Shown piece by piece: positions 49,401 through 61,673 of a DNA stretch of 64,000 nt. The notes below the pieces were generated by a model, which ran no database searches, was not told the origin of the DNA, and was given only the letters and a program-made list of their open reading frames with translations. Each line of letters begins with the position of its first letter. The stretch's first letter is position 1. Where the stretch lies: positions 1 through 64,000 of the forward strand of contig JAGQDJ010000090.1 of NCBI GenBank assembly GCA_022885665.1, given 5' to 3'. The translations under genes and the position numbers were made by a program. The stretch is from Triops longicaudatus. Lineage: Eukaryota > Arthropoda > Branchiopoda > Notostraca > Triopsidae.

Positions 49401-50988
49401 GGAAAGATTTTAAAATAAAAAACTTCAGAAGAGTGGCTTTGTGTAATTTACGAGACACTGCAAACGGCAAAACATTGCATTTATCCAGACCATGGCGCCA
49501 CTTGCTAGGGGAACATTTTTAAAATTGCCCGACGCGCACAAAGCGACCACTGTGTCACGTGTTTGGCATTTCTTAATAACAATGCGGTTATCCATTTAAT
49601 TCACAAAGGTGCGGGAGGAATACGTAAACAAAGACGAGAGCGGACTACATTTAGCAGAGGACAGCTGGATATATTAGAAGCCCTTTTTAGCAAAACAAGG
49701 TACCCCGACATTTTTATGCGAGAAGAAGTAGCTCTCAAGATTAATCTTCCAGAATCCCGAGTTCAGGTAAAAACAGACCATTGTTAACGTTATTTGTTCG
49801 GTAAAACAACGCAGAAACCTAGATTTATTGAATATAGGTTTGGTTCAAAAACCGGCGTGCTAAATGCCGTCAGCAATTGAAACAGCAACAAAATCGAAGC
49901 CCCGCAGGCGAAACGACTACCAAAGCGAGTGGTCGGAGTCGTAAAAGTCGTAACAATGCTGGCCATCGACAAAGTAACCATGCCAATTCTGTCACAGTCA
50001 ACGGTGGAGGCAACCATAACCACAGCAATGGCAACGTCATGACTCATAATTCGATACATTTAGCCCTCGCTGATCCCGATTCTGTCCCGGGTTTACAGAC
50101 CTGTCACGGTGCCAGCGATATCGCTTCGGCAGCATCATTATTGCAAAGTGGAAGTACAAACAACGGAATTGCCACGTCGTCACCTTTCGTAACTACAAGC
50201 GCCTTGTGCAATCCACACCTCGCCAACTTCCGGTCGCCTTCACCCCCTCCGTTAGCATTCCACAGTCCACACCATCATCAGCCTTATACCTTAAGCCATG
50301 CCTATTCAAGCTTAGACGCGGTTAATACGTCCAATGTCACCTCATATTTCCACCAGTACACTAGCACCGCCCATTATCCGTCGCTTCTCAACGCGCAAGC
50401 CAATACGAGGTAAAGCAGTAAATACAAATAAATTAGCGTGCAGACGTGTTTATTCTATTTCCGTTTCAGTGCTGGTAGTCCATCTCCAGGACTTTTCCCT
50501 ACAGCTAATGCTTCCAATCACAATTACAATAACCTCTGGTCACCAATGGCCGATTTTTTCGCACCGGCGACTAGTCCGGTGAACCATGGAGCTTCCACTT
50601 TTGCTTCCGCATACGGGCCAATATCCGGCTCGACGCCTTATTATCCCACTCCCATGGATTTTCACTTTGGCATGACGGTAGTCGCAAAGACGAATTTAAA
50701 TGTACACAAATTGACGAATTATTGGATTCATGTACATTTCAGATGACATCTTCCAGATTGAGTGACGATGACGGATTACTGGAGCGTTCTGTAGCCGAAG
50801 CAGGCGTGCCTTCTTTGGAGGAAGAGCCCAGTTTAGGCGACCACACGCTAAGCTCCTTGAGTCCGACACGTCCTTCGGATGGTGACGGCGAAATAGACGG
50901 CGAGGCTTGCGATGGTAGCAGTTCCGCAGAGATCAAATTATCCGACAAAGTTGACGATCATTGGAACACGAGCTTTCAGATTTTGTGA
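46413..50988 (+). CDS. otd: Orthodenticle/Otx homeobox factor, copy 2 (5 exons found)
   Basis: Second bicoid-class homeodomain factor, paralogous to the gene at 30-33 kb. Exons: 46413-46648, 49609-49766, 49838-50409, 50470-50677, 50743-50988, in phase. The first exon found is open to its acceptor (TTCTGCAG) with one base left over, so an upstream coding exon may exist. If not, translation starts at the ATG at 46555, giving 425 aa. The homeodomain is at 39-98 of that product. It has Lys50 and differs from copy 1 at only three positions (Ile, Ala and Ser against Val, Ser and Ala). After VWFKNRRAKCRQQLKQQQ come Ser/Thr/His-rich stretches, LWSPMADFF and PYYPTPMDFHFG. A Ser/Asp/Glu-rich last exon ends DHWNTSFQIL. 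Intron positions before and inside the homeobox equal those of copy 1; two further introns are private. The intron inside the homeobox is only 71 nt. Convergent with Ehbp1. Confidence 0.95.
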
Positions 50989-51647
50989 AGTACATACCGA
51001 AAAAAGAAAACGGTCAAAGACAACGCCTACGATTCCCAAAGTGCACTCCAGCAGTCCAAATCTTAGTACATTTTTCTTAAATTCTTTGAAGGTAACCTAC
51101 ATCGGTGGCCTTTCATTACTTTTTTCTTATCGCTATTAACAGGGTGATTGTTTGCGGTGTGTCAGTCGTTTTCCCTATAGCTAGTCCCCTTCCAAAGTGT
51201 GTTAAACCTTTTTTCAAAGTTTTGTTGCGTGCGAAATACAACACAACTCGCCTGTTGAAGTAGTTACAACTTCTCCGTTCTTTTTATTAATTATTCACAG
51301 GAGTTTTACAATGCATGAAACAGAAATCAAGAGAAAAAGGGGTTCATAAAACAAGACGAATCTCAGATGCAAATAAAAAGCACTTCTTACCATGAATATC
51401 ACACGACGCACAAGCCTAGTATAATAGGGAGGAAAAAAAGGACGGGTCTTGTCTTTTGGAGAAAACAAAAGAAAAATGTCCGATGATTTTTAAGCTCTCT
51501 ATGGCACGCTAAAGGAGAATGGCAGAAAACATAAAAACAGGGATCCAATAGGTAAGAGACCATAAGATGAATGGATGAAGACATTCCGACGTTTTTCTTC
51601 CTTTAACAGCCCTACGACTTCTGCCAGGTTGCTTCGTAGTCCGCCTC
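50989..51647. other. Convergent 3' ends of otd copy 2 and Ehbp1
   Basis: The stop codons of two facing genes are 659 nt apart. AATAAA occurs on the plus strand at 51372-51377. On the minus strand it occurs at 51283-51288 (TTTATT). If both are used, the two transcripts overlap by about 100 nt in antisense. Their use is not proven. Confidence 0.5.
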
Positions 51648-54600
51648 TCACATTACTACGCAATTTTTGGCCGGTACGCCCAAATCAGCTTTGGTTAATT
51701 CGCGCTCGATCAAATCATCTTCCTCAATCCTTTGGAATAAAGAAAAAATACCATACAGATTGATTGACTTCAACAACCCGATCAGGCGATCATCGCACAA
51801 AAACTAAAATGACTCAGAAATATATCACGAACACTCAGAACAACTTAATACATAAATACATGAACAATTATGAAAACTAACAAAGCGAGACAGCTTTTAA
51901 TAAACGAGCTCCAACGGAAACTTGGGAGACTTTGTTTTTCAAGAATAACATATAAAACCTCCTCAACTGAATTTTAAGCGCTGTTCAGAAAGATTGACAA
52001 ACAATAGATAGTATGACAACTTACGCTCTTTCTTGTGAGTCTAAATGATGCACAAGCTCGTTACGTTGGTTCACAATGGCGACCAATTCTTCCAACAAAA
52101 GTTGCTCACGGTGTCGCTGCGCATCCGTTTTCTGCCAATCTAGGAAACACAAAAACACAATTGCACTAATCTCCAAAACACAATTATCGTTGCCTCCCCA
52201 AAATCACATCCCATACATATACACACATATATACATTACATGAAAAACTGTGGCTCTCCCCCAACTACCCCCTTCCCACGAAAGTTTTTCGCCTTTTAGA
52301 TTTTCCACCCTATTCATCTTCCTAGAACGGAAAATGGGCTCTCTCGGTTCCTCGACGCCGTAATCCGCTTACACAGACTTCCCTTTACTTCCCTGGACCG
52401 TCGCTTTTGGCTTGCCTTTTTTATCTCTTTAAAATAAGAATAAAAAATACAGCATCTGACTCCCAACTGCCTGTCGCCTTTTCCCCTCCCAGCTTGCGAC
52501 TCAAATACACTATACTACTTTACCGAGAGATTTCATATTCTTCTTATTCCTTAATACAATGAACTAAAACATGTTGCGTTTGTGTATATTGCCCAGGAAC
52601 AACCTTCAGGTGTCATAACTATGCTAAGGTTAGTCCACGATACAAATAAATCTTCCTTTTGCGATTGCAAAGAAAAAAGCTTTGTACCTATCAGCTAAGA
52701 AATAGTCTTCATATTTAAATTCCTAGGTATATTATTTTAACAAATAATAACCGCTGACAGCTTATGTTTAACACGAAGAGCTCGCGCGTGAACTCCGAAG
52801 ACCAAGATGACGATTGTCTGCCGTAAATTGGGGGTCCTGAACGTGTCATATTACACGGCTAAAACTAGGCAAAAGTCTAGATCCCCTCATTAGCCGCTAC
52901 TAAACCCACCAAATCCTGCTACTTTTCGTACCCGTTGCCTCCTCCTGTCCTTAAGAGCCACACAGACGCAAAGACAACAATCATCAACGTTTTAAAAGAC
53001 ACCTGATACTAATACCCCACTTCCCTCCGCAAGTTTTTCGATTTGAATTACACTCCCTAATACAATCTACTGGCGCGAAAAGCTTAAGAAAAATCCCGTA
53101 GCCAAAATTTTGAGGTTTCCAGTTTTCTAACAACTCGCTTACTGCTATACAATTGGGTGAGAACAACGTCACGTGCATGCGTGTATGTGTGTGTGTCTGT
53201 TGGGCAAAAGAAATGGCAGTCGGCCAGGCCAATCGGCTTAAATCCAACAATCACACAGCCTCTATAACATCACAAACACATGGCGTTGGGGGGGGGGGGG
53301 TACTTGAAAACTTTTGACTTTTCCTTCAACGGAAAGCAGTAAGGGAGGCCCTGAAGAATCACTCATGGTAAAATGATAGTTTCCGTCAACAAGCAAAAGA
53401 ACTGTATGGCATCGAGCCTTCCCCACTAGTAGTCAACAAGCAAACAAAAACTTGATCAAAATATCGGCATTGATAATGCGAAGGAAAGGGGTTGGTTGGC
53501 GATTCTCTTTTTCGGCACACTTTCGGTGGTTTCTCTTCAGTCGTTGTTATTTTCCTTTCCGTTTCATGTCAAAAGAAAATAAAGTTCTGTTGGGTTGCCA
53601 TTTTCTGTTCGGCAGTGGCTGCCGTGCTTCAGAACGAACATCAACCCAGACCAAGAGAATTGGCAAGGAAATAGAAAGAAAACTGAAAAAAAAAAAATGA
53701 CTGGAAGAGAGGAACCAAGGAGAGAACGTAGACACAGTGAGAGAGAGTGAGAAGGAGAGAGAGCTTAATGCTCTCTAATCGGCTTAAAGTCTACCCGGAA
53801 CGAACGGTCCCAAGGAAGAACGACGGACGAAGAGACTGGCGGACGCCGATATGGAAAAGAAGGGCGACCACGGGGATCTTCCTTTACCATGCGTCGATGT
53901 CGACGTCGGAGGAGAACGTCGTCACGGTAACCGTTTTCACTCTTTCTCTCATCCACCGTAGATAGAATTGTCCATGAAGATGACGAGGGGAAAAAGGGAA
54001 AAGAACATAACTCTTACCTTCAATAGCTAAGATGCTCCTCAGTTCTTTGTTCAGGAGGACAAAACGTTTTTCCAAATCATCTTCCTTTTCTCTAAAAGAG
54101 GAGAAAACAAAAACCAAGATGTCTGAAAAAATTCATAAGTTTTCATCTACAAGACGACGTCTTATTGAAATATTTAACCATCCACTTACGAAAAGGCATG
54201 ACGTTGATACACACACTATCGGACAGTCCAATACATTGTTAACGACGTCTTCACATAACATACAGTGATTATTTCGTTATTTTTTATTAATATTGCCATA
54301 CCTATTGCTGTAATTATTCATTTATAATAATAATCAAAGGGAACTTAATTTAAACGAATGCAACTGCCTTCGAATTGTTTAATATTTTCGTAATGTTCTA
54401 TTTGAATCCTTTAGGCAATTCAAATGTGCACTGACCAAATAAATAGATATATCAATAATAACTAAATTAGAAAAAATAGCAAAGTAAACAACTTCTTTCA
54501 CCAATCTCGAGGTGAGCAAATGTCTGCAACTCACTCGAATTCTACACACCTTCCCAAATTATCGAAAGTCTCTTAAACCTAGAACAGATATTCTTCTTTG

Positions 54601-57600
54601 ATGAATTATTTCCTGGATTATTACAAACTCCGGCCGAAATAACAACGTACTTCATAAACAATTCGTAAAATTCGGCGCGTGACCCAGAGTCTTCTGAACT
54701 TTCTGAACGTTTCTGACGTAGTTGCGAACAAAACAAAGGAGTAATTTAGGTTAAAACATTCAAAACTGGACATACTTTAATATCTATAGTCCTATTAGCT
54801 TTCAGATATTGTACTCATTTTTAATTAATGTTTTTACTGAAAAAGGTGTACCATTCGTTTATTCTATAAATAGAGTAATTCGTTTTGAAGGTACGATCGT
54901 ATGTTTTACCCATTTTGCCAACAAAGATGGCGCAATAAATATTGAACAACTACCATTGCTCTTTTTCTTTTTTGCTTGGGCTGGTGTTGTTGTTTAGGAT
55001 CCATTATCCGGCATTTGCCGTTGCAAAACTTTTTTCGTAACTCCCCTCAGTAACTTGATTATTCATATCTCAGGTCTCATGGACTCAGCAGTGAAGTTGA
55101 GGGAGAAAGAGGGGGAGGGGTGACATGCTTGGCTAAGCAGGCAAATGGGGTCTAATTGAAGAGGCGGATGGCAACACGCCTACTTAGACAAACCCATTTC
55201 AATTCCCTTTACGTCCGGATGCAACGACACGTAAGATCCGTAATGAAAATGGAATAAAACCAAAGCACAGAGACACAGCTTATCTTATAACACTACTCCA
55301 TTGTGAAACCCAACACTCAATACATGTTAAAAGTTAAGAATATTTACCGACAACTTTAAAATACCTTAAAAACAATTATTCAATACGTTGTAAACAACTA
55401 AAATTTAAATCAGAAAATAAGTGAAACCACGTTTAAGAATCTTAGAAATGTTAAAAAACGCTTCGAACATGTTCAAAATAGACACAGAAAAGCAAATAAA
55501 TGAGAACGAGTTCTGACACACACAAAAACGAGAAAGAGAACTCAGAATGGTGCCAAACGAAGAATTTACGAAATGAAAAGTAAGGCGTGCTAAGCCGCTC
55601 AGAAATGCACAAAAAATAAAATAACAATTTATACTAGACGATTTTTAAGAAAATGAAAGATGATCAATCTCCTTATATGTTCGGTCCACTTAAAACAAAA
55701 AGCGAAGAGATAATACTCTTTGTCTCTTGGGGATAAGACTTAAACCGAACGTCTCAACTTACAGAATATTGAGTTGCATCTGTCGCCGGATAAGAGCGTT
55801 TTTCTTGTTCACCAAGGTGAACCATTGCTGCAGAAGCATTTCCTCATCTTCTTTGTGCCCCACCCCGTCTTCCATGACTTTGCGGAGTCGTTTTTCCAAC
55901 TGAGCCGCTTGGGCGTCCACACGAGCTTGTTCTTGCTCCAACGACTCCAATTCGTTGCAAATGTAATAGCTGTGCCGACTAGTCTGGCTTTCCTGTCCAC
56001 AGACAAAAACAAAAGGGACATGTTAAATCAACGCTTCGCGACCATTCCGTGAATGTCAAAGTACCAGTTGAGGACGAGGAGCTTCAGTGTCCTTATCTGG
56101 GGTCATCCCCCGTTCCAACAATGCTTTGAAGCTATGAAGCTTTGAGACGGTGCGGTGGGTTGGACCCGTCGTCGTCGCAGTGGTAGAAGACGACATAGGA
56201 GTAGGCGTGGCTGGGGGGAAAGAGGCTGACGCCGGTAACAGCGGACTTTTTTCCCGGCTGGTACTCCGTCGATGGCCTATCGGAGCACCGGACGAAGACG
56301 TGTCGACTTTGTTGTTCAACGCGTCGCGTTCTTCATTGTTGTTAGCCGGCAGTGCAGCGTTGTCATCTTCTGCACATGACCAAAAACAAAAGCTTTAAAA
56401 TTAGAATATCTTTAGGGAAGCACATTTCATGCATAAACATCAATAATTCGCGAGCGTTGGTGTTACGGTGAAGAAAAGAAGTCGGTTTTAATTCCAAGAA
56501 CAAGGGCTCAAAAAGGAAAGAGCGTGTAAGCTAAAACAAGGCTGGGAAAAATATCAATACCCGGCGAACTGGCGTGGCTTAAAGATGCTGACGGTTTACT
56601 CGTGACTCCTACAGATTTTTTATTTAGCAGTTTTAATAAATGATTTTATATTAAACATCCTTTAAACAACGTTACATGAAAGCTTTGCCAAAAATTCGAA
56701 CTATCGTTATACATTTCTTGTAATATAAAGCTTACTATTGGGCGACTTTCCTGTATTAAAGCGTAAGTTGAACCCAGATGTAAATTGACTGAACACAGGA
56801 AAAGATCTTCAACACTAGGCAGTGTTTGTGAAGTCCAGTTATAAAAGTAATTTGACGTAAAATAAACTCGTGCCTAAAAGACATTCGGCCTAGTATGTTA
56901 CACGCAGGGTACAATGGCCGAAAAACATTTACATACAAAAAACGTTTTAAACTCCACCCTCGATTACTGGCGAGTCGTTGACTTAGTACAAAAATATTAT
57001 TACGTCGAAATGCGAGATGAAGCATTTTACAATAGCGACATACAAACATATGGCTCTGGACTACAATACAAAACCGGAAACTATATATGAAACCTGTAGG
57101 CTAGTGTGTGGGGTGCTAATCGTAGAAAACACACACACACACACACAAAAAAAAACTTCTGAGGCACTTTACCTGACAAGAAGAAGTCTTAAAGTAAAAC
57201 CACGTTTAACAGTTAAAAGACACATTTGTCGGAAAACCTCAAAACAAGACCACAGGAACATGCATGGAATAACTAAATACAATAGACTGCTGATAAGCAT
57301 TGTTTCAACACTCATTTGTAACACAAGCCAGAACTGCACGCAGGAGGCTTATTAAGTTAATCGTCTTTGACCATATTTTAGCTAGAAAACCCGGCTACTT
57401 TTTGGGACAGTTCGTTTTAAACATGGCCTAAATTTGGTAGATAGCGAACAATGGCTAGTGCTATCTTTACGGGTAATCGGTTTTCGCGAAAATGAACATT
57501 CTTGATTCTTGGGAATTACGTGTTGAGATGTTACTGATCTCCACTGAACGACCTGACCTTGAACATTCACTCGTATTTAACCTTAACGATAAGTTTTTAT

Positions 57601-60600
57601 TACATTCGGTTTCGTTGCAACAAAAATGAGAAAGTTTCTATACGGCAAAACTATATTATTATTATTGTTTAAATTTACTTATTAAAAATGTAATTATAAA
57701 TTAAAACTACATTATTAAACTATATCAATTATACAACTTGTTTCTTAACTGAAGAAACAAATAATAAGAGAGCAATAAAGCAAACATAACAAACATACGA
57801 GATCATAGAACTAACATAAAAAACGGCACATGTCTACTGAAATCCAAATCACGTTTAATACTGATGTAAGTTTAGTTTATACAACGAGATTGAGAGCACT
57901 TCTTCATTTTACATAATTTTCGTGGAACGCCAATTTACTGTAAAGTTGTAAAGTTTTAAAGCACACGAATAACCTGTTTAACAAGATCAATTTCATACAA
58001 AACAGTTAAATTGCTGATTTACACGATCAATTCGAAATAGTTAATGGAAGTTCTCATTCTACAAACCAACACTCGTAGCTTTAATATTCACATCTCTGAG
58101 TACAGTTACATAATAAAAGTAAAGAACTGCAACATTTGTACGCTAATATTTTTTATGGTATAAAATTGACTTACTGAAGCAAAATTCGACAACTGATACA
58201 AGAAAGTTATGTTTGGCGCGGTCATTAATTTTCATAAATCAACATAGATCCTGACTTAATCGAATGAGACAAAACAGTATCTTTCTTACCTTGACTTACT
58301 CCCATTCTCGCCTCCGCTATCAGTTTCCGTGCTCTTTCTCTTAATTGCTGTTGTCGTTCTTCCTCTTCCTAAAATATGAAAAAAATAACAATGTAGTATT
58401 ATAAATATAGAATTTAGTAAATTTCTTACTTTGCTGAGTGATTTATTAGTAAGGGCGGTTTGGACCCTTGGCTTTGAGTTTTCACGTCTCGTTTGTTCCA
58501 ATAACCTCCGGGCGCGTTCTTTCAAATCACCGCCACTAGATTCCATCTGGCGGTCGAAATCTCCAATGGGGCTTGTTGGAGATTCAGGAATTGCCTTTTT
58601 ACCGAAAAATAAATAAAATTCAAAATCCAAAGATACTATGTTTGCCTCGGTTTTACGGACTAGGTGGTTGATTTTCTGCAAGCTAATTATTTTTACTAGA
58701 ATGCTTTTGCAAAACTAAGTTTTTTAGCTCTGTTCTTTTTAGCAGGCTGTTAGTGTTTTTAGCATTGGTCATACTCGAAGCAAAACGGAGATCCGTAAAA
58801 CCGTGGCATTTGGGCATCTTTCCAACCAGAGCATTCGAATCAGCACAAGCAATAATGAAAAGCCTCAAAAACTGAACGTGCAACAATGCCGAGCATACAA
58901 TCGTCCCCAAGCAAACATTTACCCTTCGTTTAAGAGACGTGTTTTCGCTCTGAAGATGTTTACTCTCATCTTCGTTGGCGAGTATGAGTAGAGATGGAAC
59001 TTCCGCGTCTCTAAGAGCCTGTAGACCCTGAGATCCCGGAGAAGAAGCAGACGAAGACAACAAAAATCCTTCACCATCTCCCGCCATCAAGTTAGTCTCA
59101 CTTACGTCAGGTGATGTAATCGATTGCGGTCGACTCGACACTGGCTCGGATACCGGTTCCTCCTTCTCTTCTCCTTTTTTCTGTTCCCCATCCTCGTCGT
59201 CTGAACCAAACGGATCTGTCAACTGTTTCCGAGTCATCAACACAGCGGGACGAGATTCCGTTGGCGCAAGTGGAGAACCCTACATTTGAACCAGAAAAAT
59301 TTACGTTAGTATATCATAAAAGAAAAATTCTTCGAAAAACGAAGTTATTCTACATATTTTCTAGAAAGAATATCTCATTTCACCTGAGGCTGTTTGTCTC
59401 GGGTCGGGGACAGAGCTTTGCCCAACTTTGCTAGCTCACAAGTCAAGTTCTTGGACCCGGATACCAACTTCTCCTTCACGTTACCCAAACCCACACCGAA
59501 CGACAGTAAATGCTTGGTAGTCGCACCATCTTGGGACGATTCTCTCTGTAAAGATTGCGCTCGTCGCTGAGGAACGCTGTGAATTCCTGGACCCATCTTT
59601 GTTCCTGTCGTTTCATGTAATACTGGTGGCGTTGGGTGTCTTCGACGAAGCGGTTCGTCTCTGGTGGGCTCCATAGACGGCCATCCAAGTTCTTGGGAAA
59701 AGATATCACGCGTTAACTGCGGATCTGTGTCTTCAGACTCATTGCGTCCCACACTGTAGGAAGATTCCTCTGCTGTTCTTCCTAACTGTTGCACTTCCAT
59801 TTCTTGTCCTGTGAAGTAGACGCAATTAATGGAAGAAACCACAAATATATGAATAATTACCAGTGAAATGCGCTCGCAATTGATACAAAAACGTCATGAC
59901 TGCAAGTTTGTCCGGTACCGCTAACAGTACCATGTCGGAAGGTTCCAGCACCCGAGGAATGCCCAATGCTTCTGCGGCTTCAAAGGCCACTTTACAATTT
60001 CCTTTAATATCGTGTGGCTTCAAAGAGTCAAAGTTTCTAGAACAGGAAAAGAATACAGTAAAATTCAAAATGGGTACAGAATATTCAAATAAATCAATGA
60101 AATAACGTTTAATTAATTTAATCAATTCAATGTTCAAATAACGTTCAATGAATTAACGTTTACATTAATTTTTCTTAAAAGCATTTTCTTTTACTTTTTT
60201 TTACGAGGAATAAACAGCAAACCTTCTTACAGGGTTGGAGTAAATAAAAAATTAAAACAAAGTTGAGCTTTACATAAGATCGGGTCTGAAACGATGGATA
60301 AGGGCCGCAAACGCCAAGCCATTTCTCCACGACGTTGTCATATTTGTGACTTTGACGCCCTTGTAGCCTTGAGTCATGACTTTACACCACGACAAAAGAT
60401 CTTGGGTAGGTGGTGCTACGGGCAAAGGGCTCGTTCCACGTTCAGCCACTTGGGGTATAAAACCTTGGTTCTGATTGGAAGGCGAATCAGCCGTTAAGCT
60501 CGTCGGACTAATAACGCACGAAGGGACTTCTATGGACGGAGTAGGAGGCGTTTTGGCTTTCTCTGTTTGAGTAACGTGCGGGACGATAGTGGGTGTTTCT

Positions 60601-61673
60601 TTTTCTTCTTGATCGAAAGGGTTATAAAGGGCGGAGGCGCTAGGCGGGGAAGGTTCATCTTCAATAAAACTAGAGGTGAACTGACTAATTTGAGACGTCA
60701 AGTCTTGCAACTGCAGTGACTGTTCTTGTTTCAGAGCCGTGAGCTCTTCGTCCTCTTCTTCTTCGAAATCTTCCAAAGGAGCAATATCCCCCGTTGTATT
60801 AACCGACATGAGACTGGCCAGACTTTGCATGTCCTCGTCCCTAATAATTATGCTCATTAATTCCTTCATTCTCTCCTCTTGTTTAAGTAAGAGTCAAGCA
60901 GAAAGTTCTACATCCAATATTATTATAAAATGTAGTTGTACGATATCCCATAGCTTACCGGGTAATTTAATAGTGATGCTTAAAGGAAAAAAGGCAAACT
61001 TACGTAGCTTTGCCTTCCCGTAAGAAGACGCAGGAGAGGGTAAAGTTTACCGACACGGACACAATTTTCTTGGAAGAAGGTTTAAGCTTGAGTTTGACTT
61101 CATGCTGAGTGGGCACCATGCTCGCGTATATCTTCATATTTAGCGTGCCCGCGGCAAGTTGTCTCCTCTTGCCGGTATTTGACACATCCTCGACGATTAT
61201 ATTCCATACTTTGTCTTCGAATTCTTGCGATCGCGGGTCTCCGAATAATGTGATAGCCGCTTCTTTGTTATCTGGCACGGCCCAAACCACAACTCCTTTT
61301 AACGGATTTTTCATTGTGGGTTCCCACGCGCGAGGATCTGTAATAAGACGCCGATTTCGTCTCGTCCACACGACACTTAAAGTTGAAGGTTTCCTGTAAA
61401 AACCGAACAATGTGTTAGTGAAAGGTCCGTGAATTTTTACATCTTTAAAGGCTATTTGCAATGTTTTAAGCTTTGTATTATTCTTTCAAAATTGGTATTA
61501 AAAATGTTAAGCTTTCCTTTTTTAAAAAAGAAAATAACTTTGACATTTTTTTATAAAGATTTTGCTTACCATTGGGGAGTGGTCTCTAAACTGAGTTCAT
61601 TGAAGGAGATGGTGAACTGAAACTTCGCGGCTCTTTTGTTCACGCGCTGTAAGCGTTTCCACACAGAGCCCAT
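51648..61673 (-). CDS. Ehbp1: EH domain-binding protein 1 (14 exons)
   Basis: Adaptor linking Rab8/Rab10-family vesicles, EHD proteins and actin in endocytic recycling and exocytosis. Exons in transcript order: 61570-61673, 61004-61393, 60274-60840, 59861-60036, 59384-59808, 58923-59279, 58430-58594, 58290-58368, 56561-56608, 56065-56369, 55763-55992, 54018-54091, 52025-52139, 51648-51729. All are GT-AG and in phase, giving 1,038 aa. Domains: N-terminal C2 (1-164; starts MGSVWKRLQRVNKRAAKFQF, ends FLREGKAT); one NPF motif (238-240) for EH domains; calponin-homology domain (about 313-413; LLSWCKVMTQGYKGVKVTNM, SWRNGLAF, HRFRPDLI, EPSDMVLLAVPDKL); Arg/Glu-rich helices (KERARRLLEQTRREN, LRERARKLIAEARMGVS); C-terminal bMERB coiled coil (873-1038; QQWFTLVNKKNALIRR, DWQKTDAQRHREQLLLEELV). 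The last four residues are CVVM, a CaaX prenylation box as in vertebrate EHBP1. The phase and family sequence fix exon 3 at 60840, not at the upstream ATG. Confidence 0.97.
52140..54017 (-). other. Large Ehbp1 intron with GA-rich tract and G13 run
   Basis: 1.9-kb intron between bMERB exons. It holds a 13-base G run at 53288-53300, a short GT repeat near 53185-53200 and a GAGAGAG-rich tract at about 53737-53762. CpG-containing GTCGACGTC words follow near 53890. No exon was recognised. The GA tract plus CpG words could mark an internal promoter, but that is speculative. Confidence 0.4.
53288..53300 (+). repeat. Poly-G run
   Basis: Thirteen consecutive G bases within an Ehbp1 intron. Simple sequence; the length may be inexact. 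Confidence 0.85.
54092..55762 (-). other. Ehbp1 intron, AT-rich
   Basis: 1.7-kb AT-rich intron between the exons at 55763-55992 and 54018-54091. No coding or RNA feature seen. Confidence 0.5.
56609..58289 (-). other. Ehbp1 intron, AT-rich, with CA microsatellite
   Basis: 1.7-kb AT-rich intron before the 48-nt exon at 56561-56608. It contains the CA repeat listed separately. No exon was recognised. Confidence 0.5.
57129..57147 (+). repeat. (CA)n microsatellite
   Basis: Nine to ten AC/CA dinucleotide units followed by an A run. Simple sequence inside an Ehbp1 intron. Confidence 0.85.

Noticed and set aside
60841..60869. Alternative Ehbp1 exon start at an upstream in-frame ATG (KELMSIIIRDEDMQ reading)
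   Set aside because: Splicing at 60840 gives GKAT-DEDMQSLASLM, which matches the family; the extra residues are read-through of the intron end.
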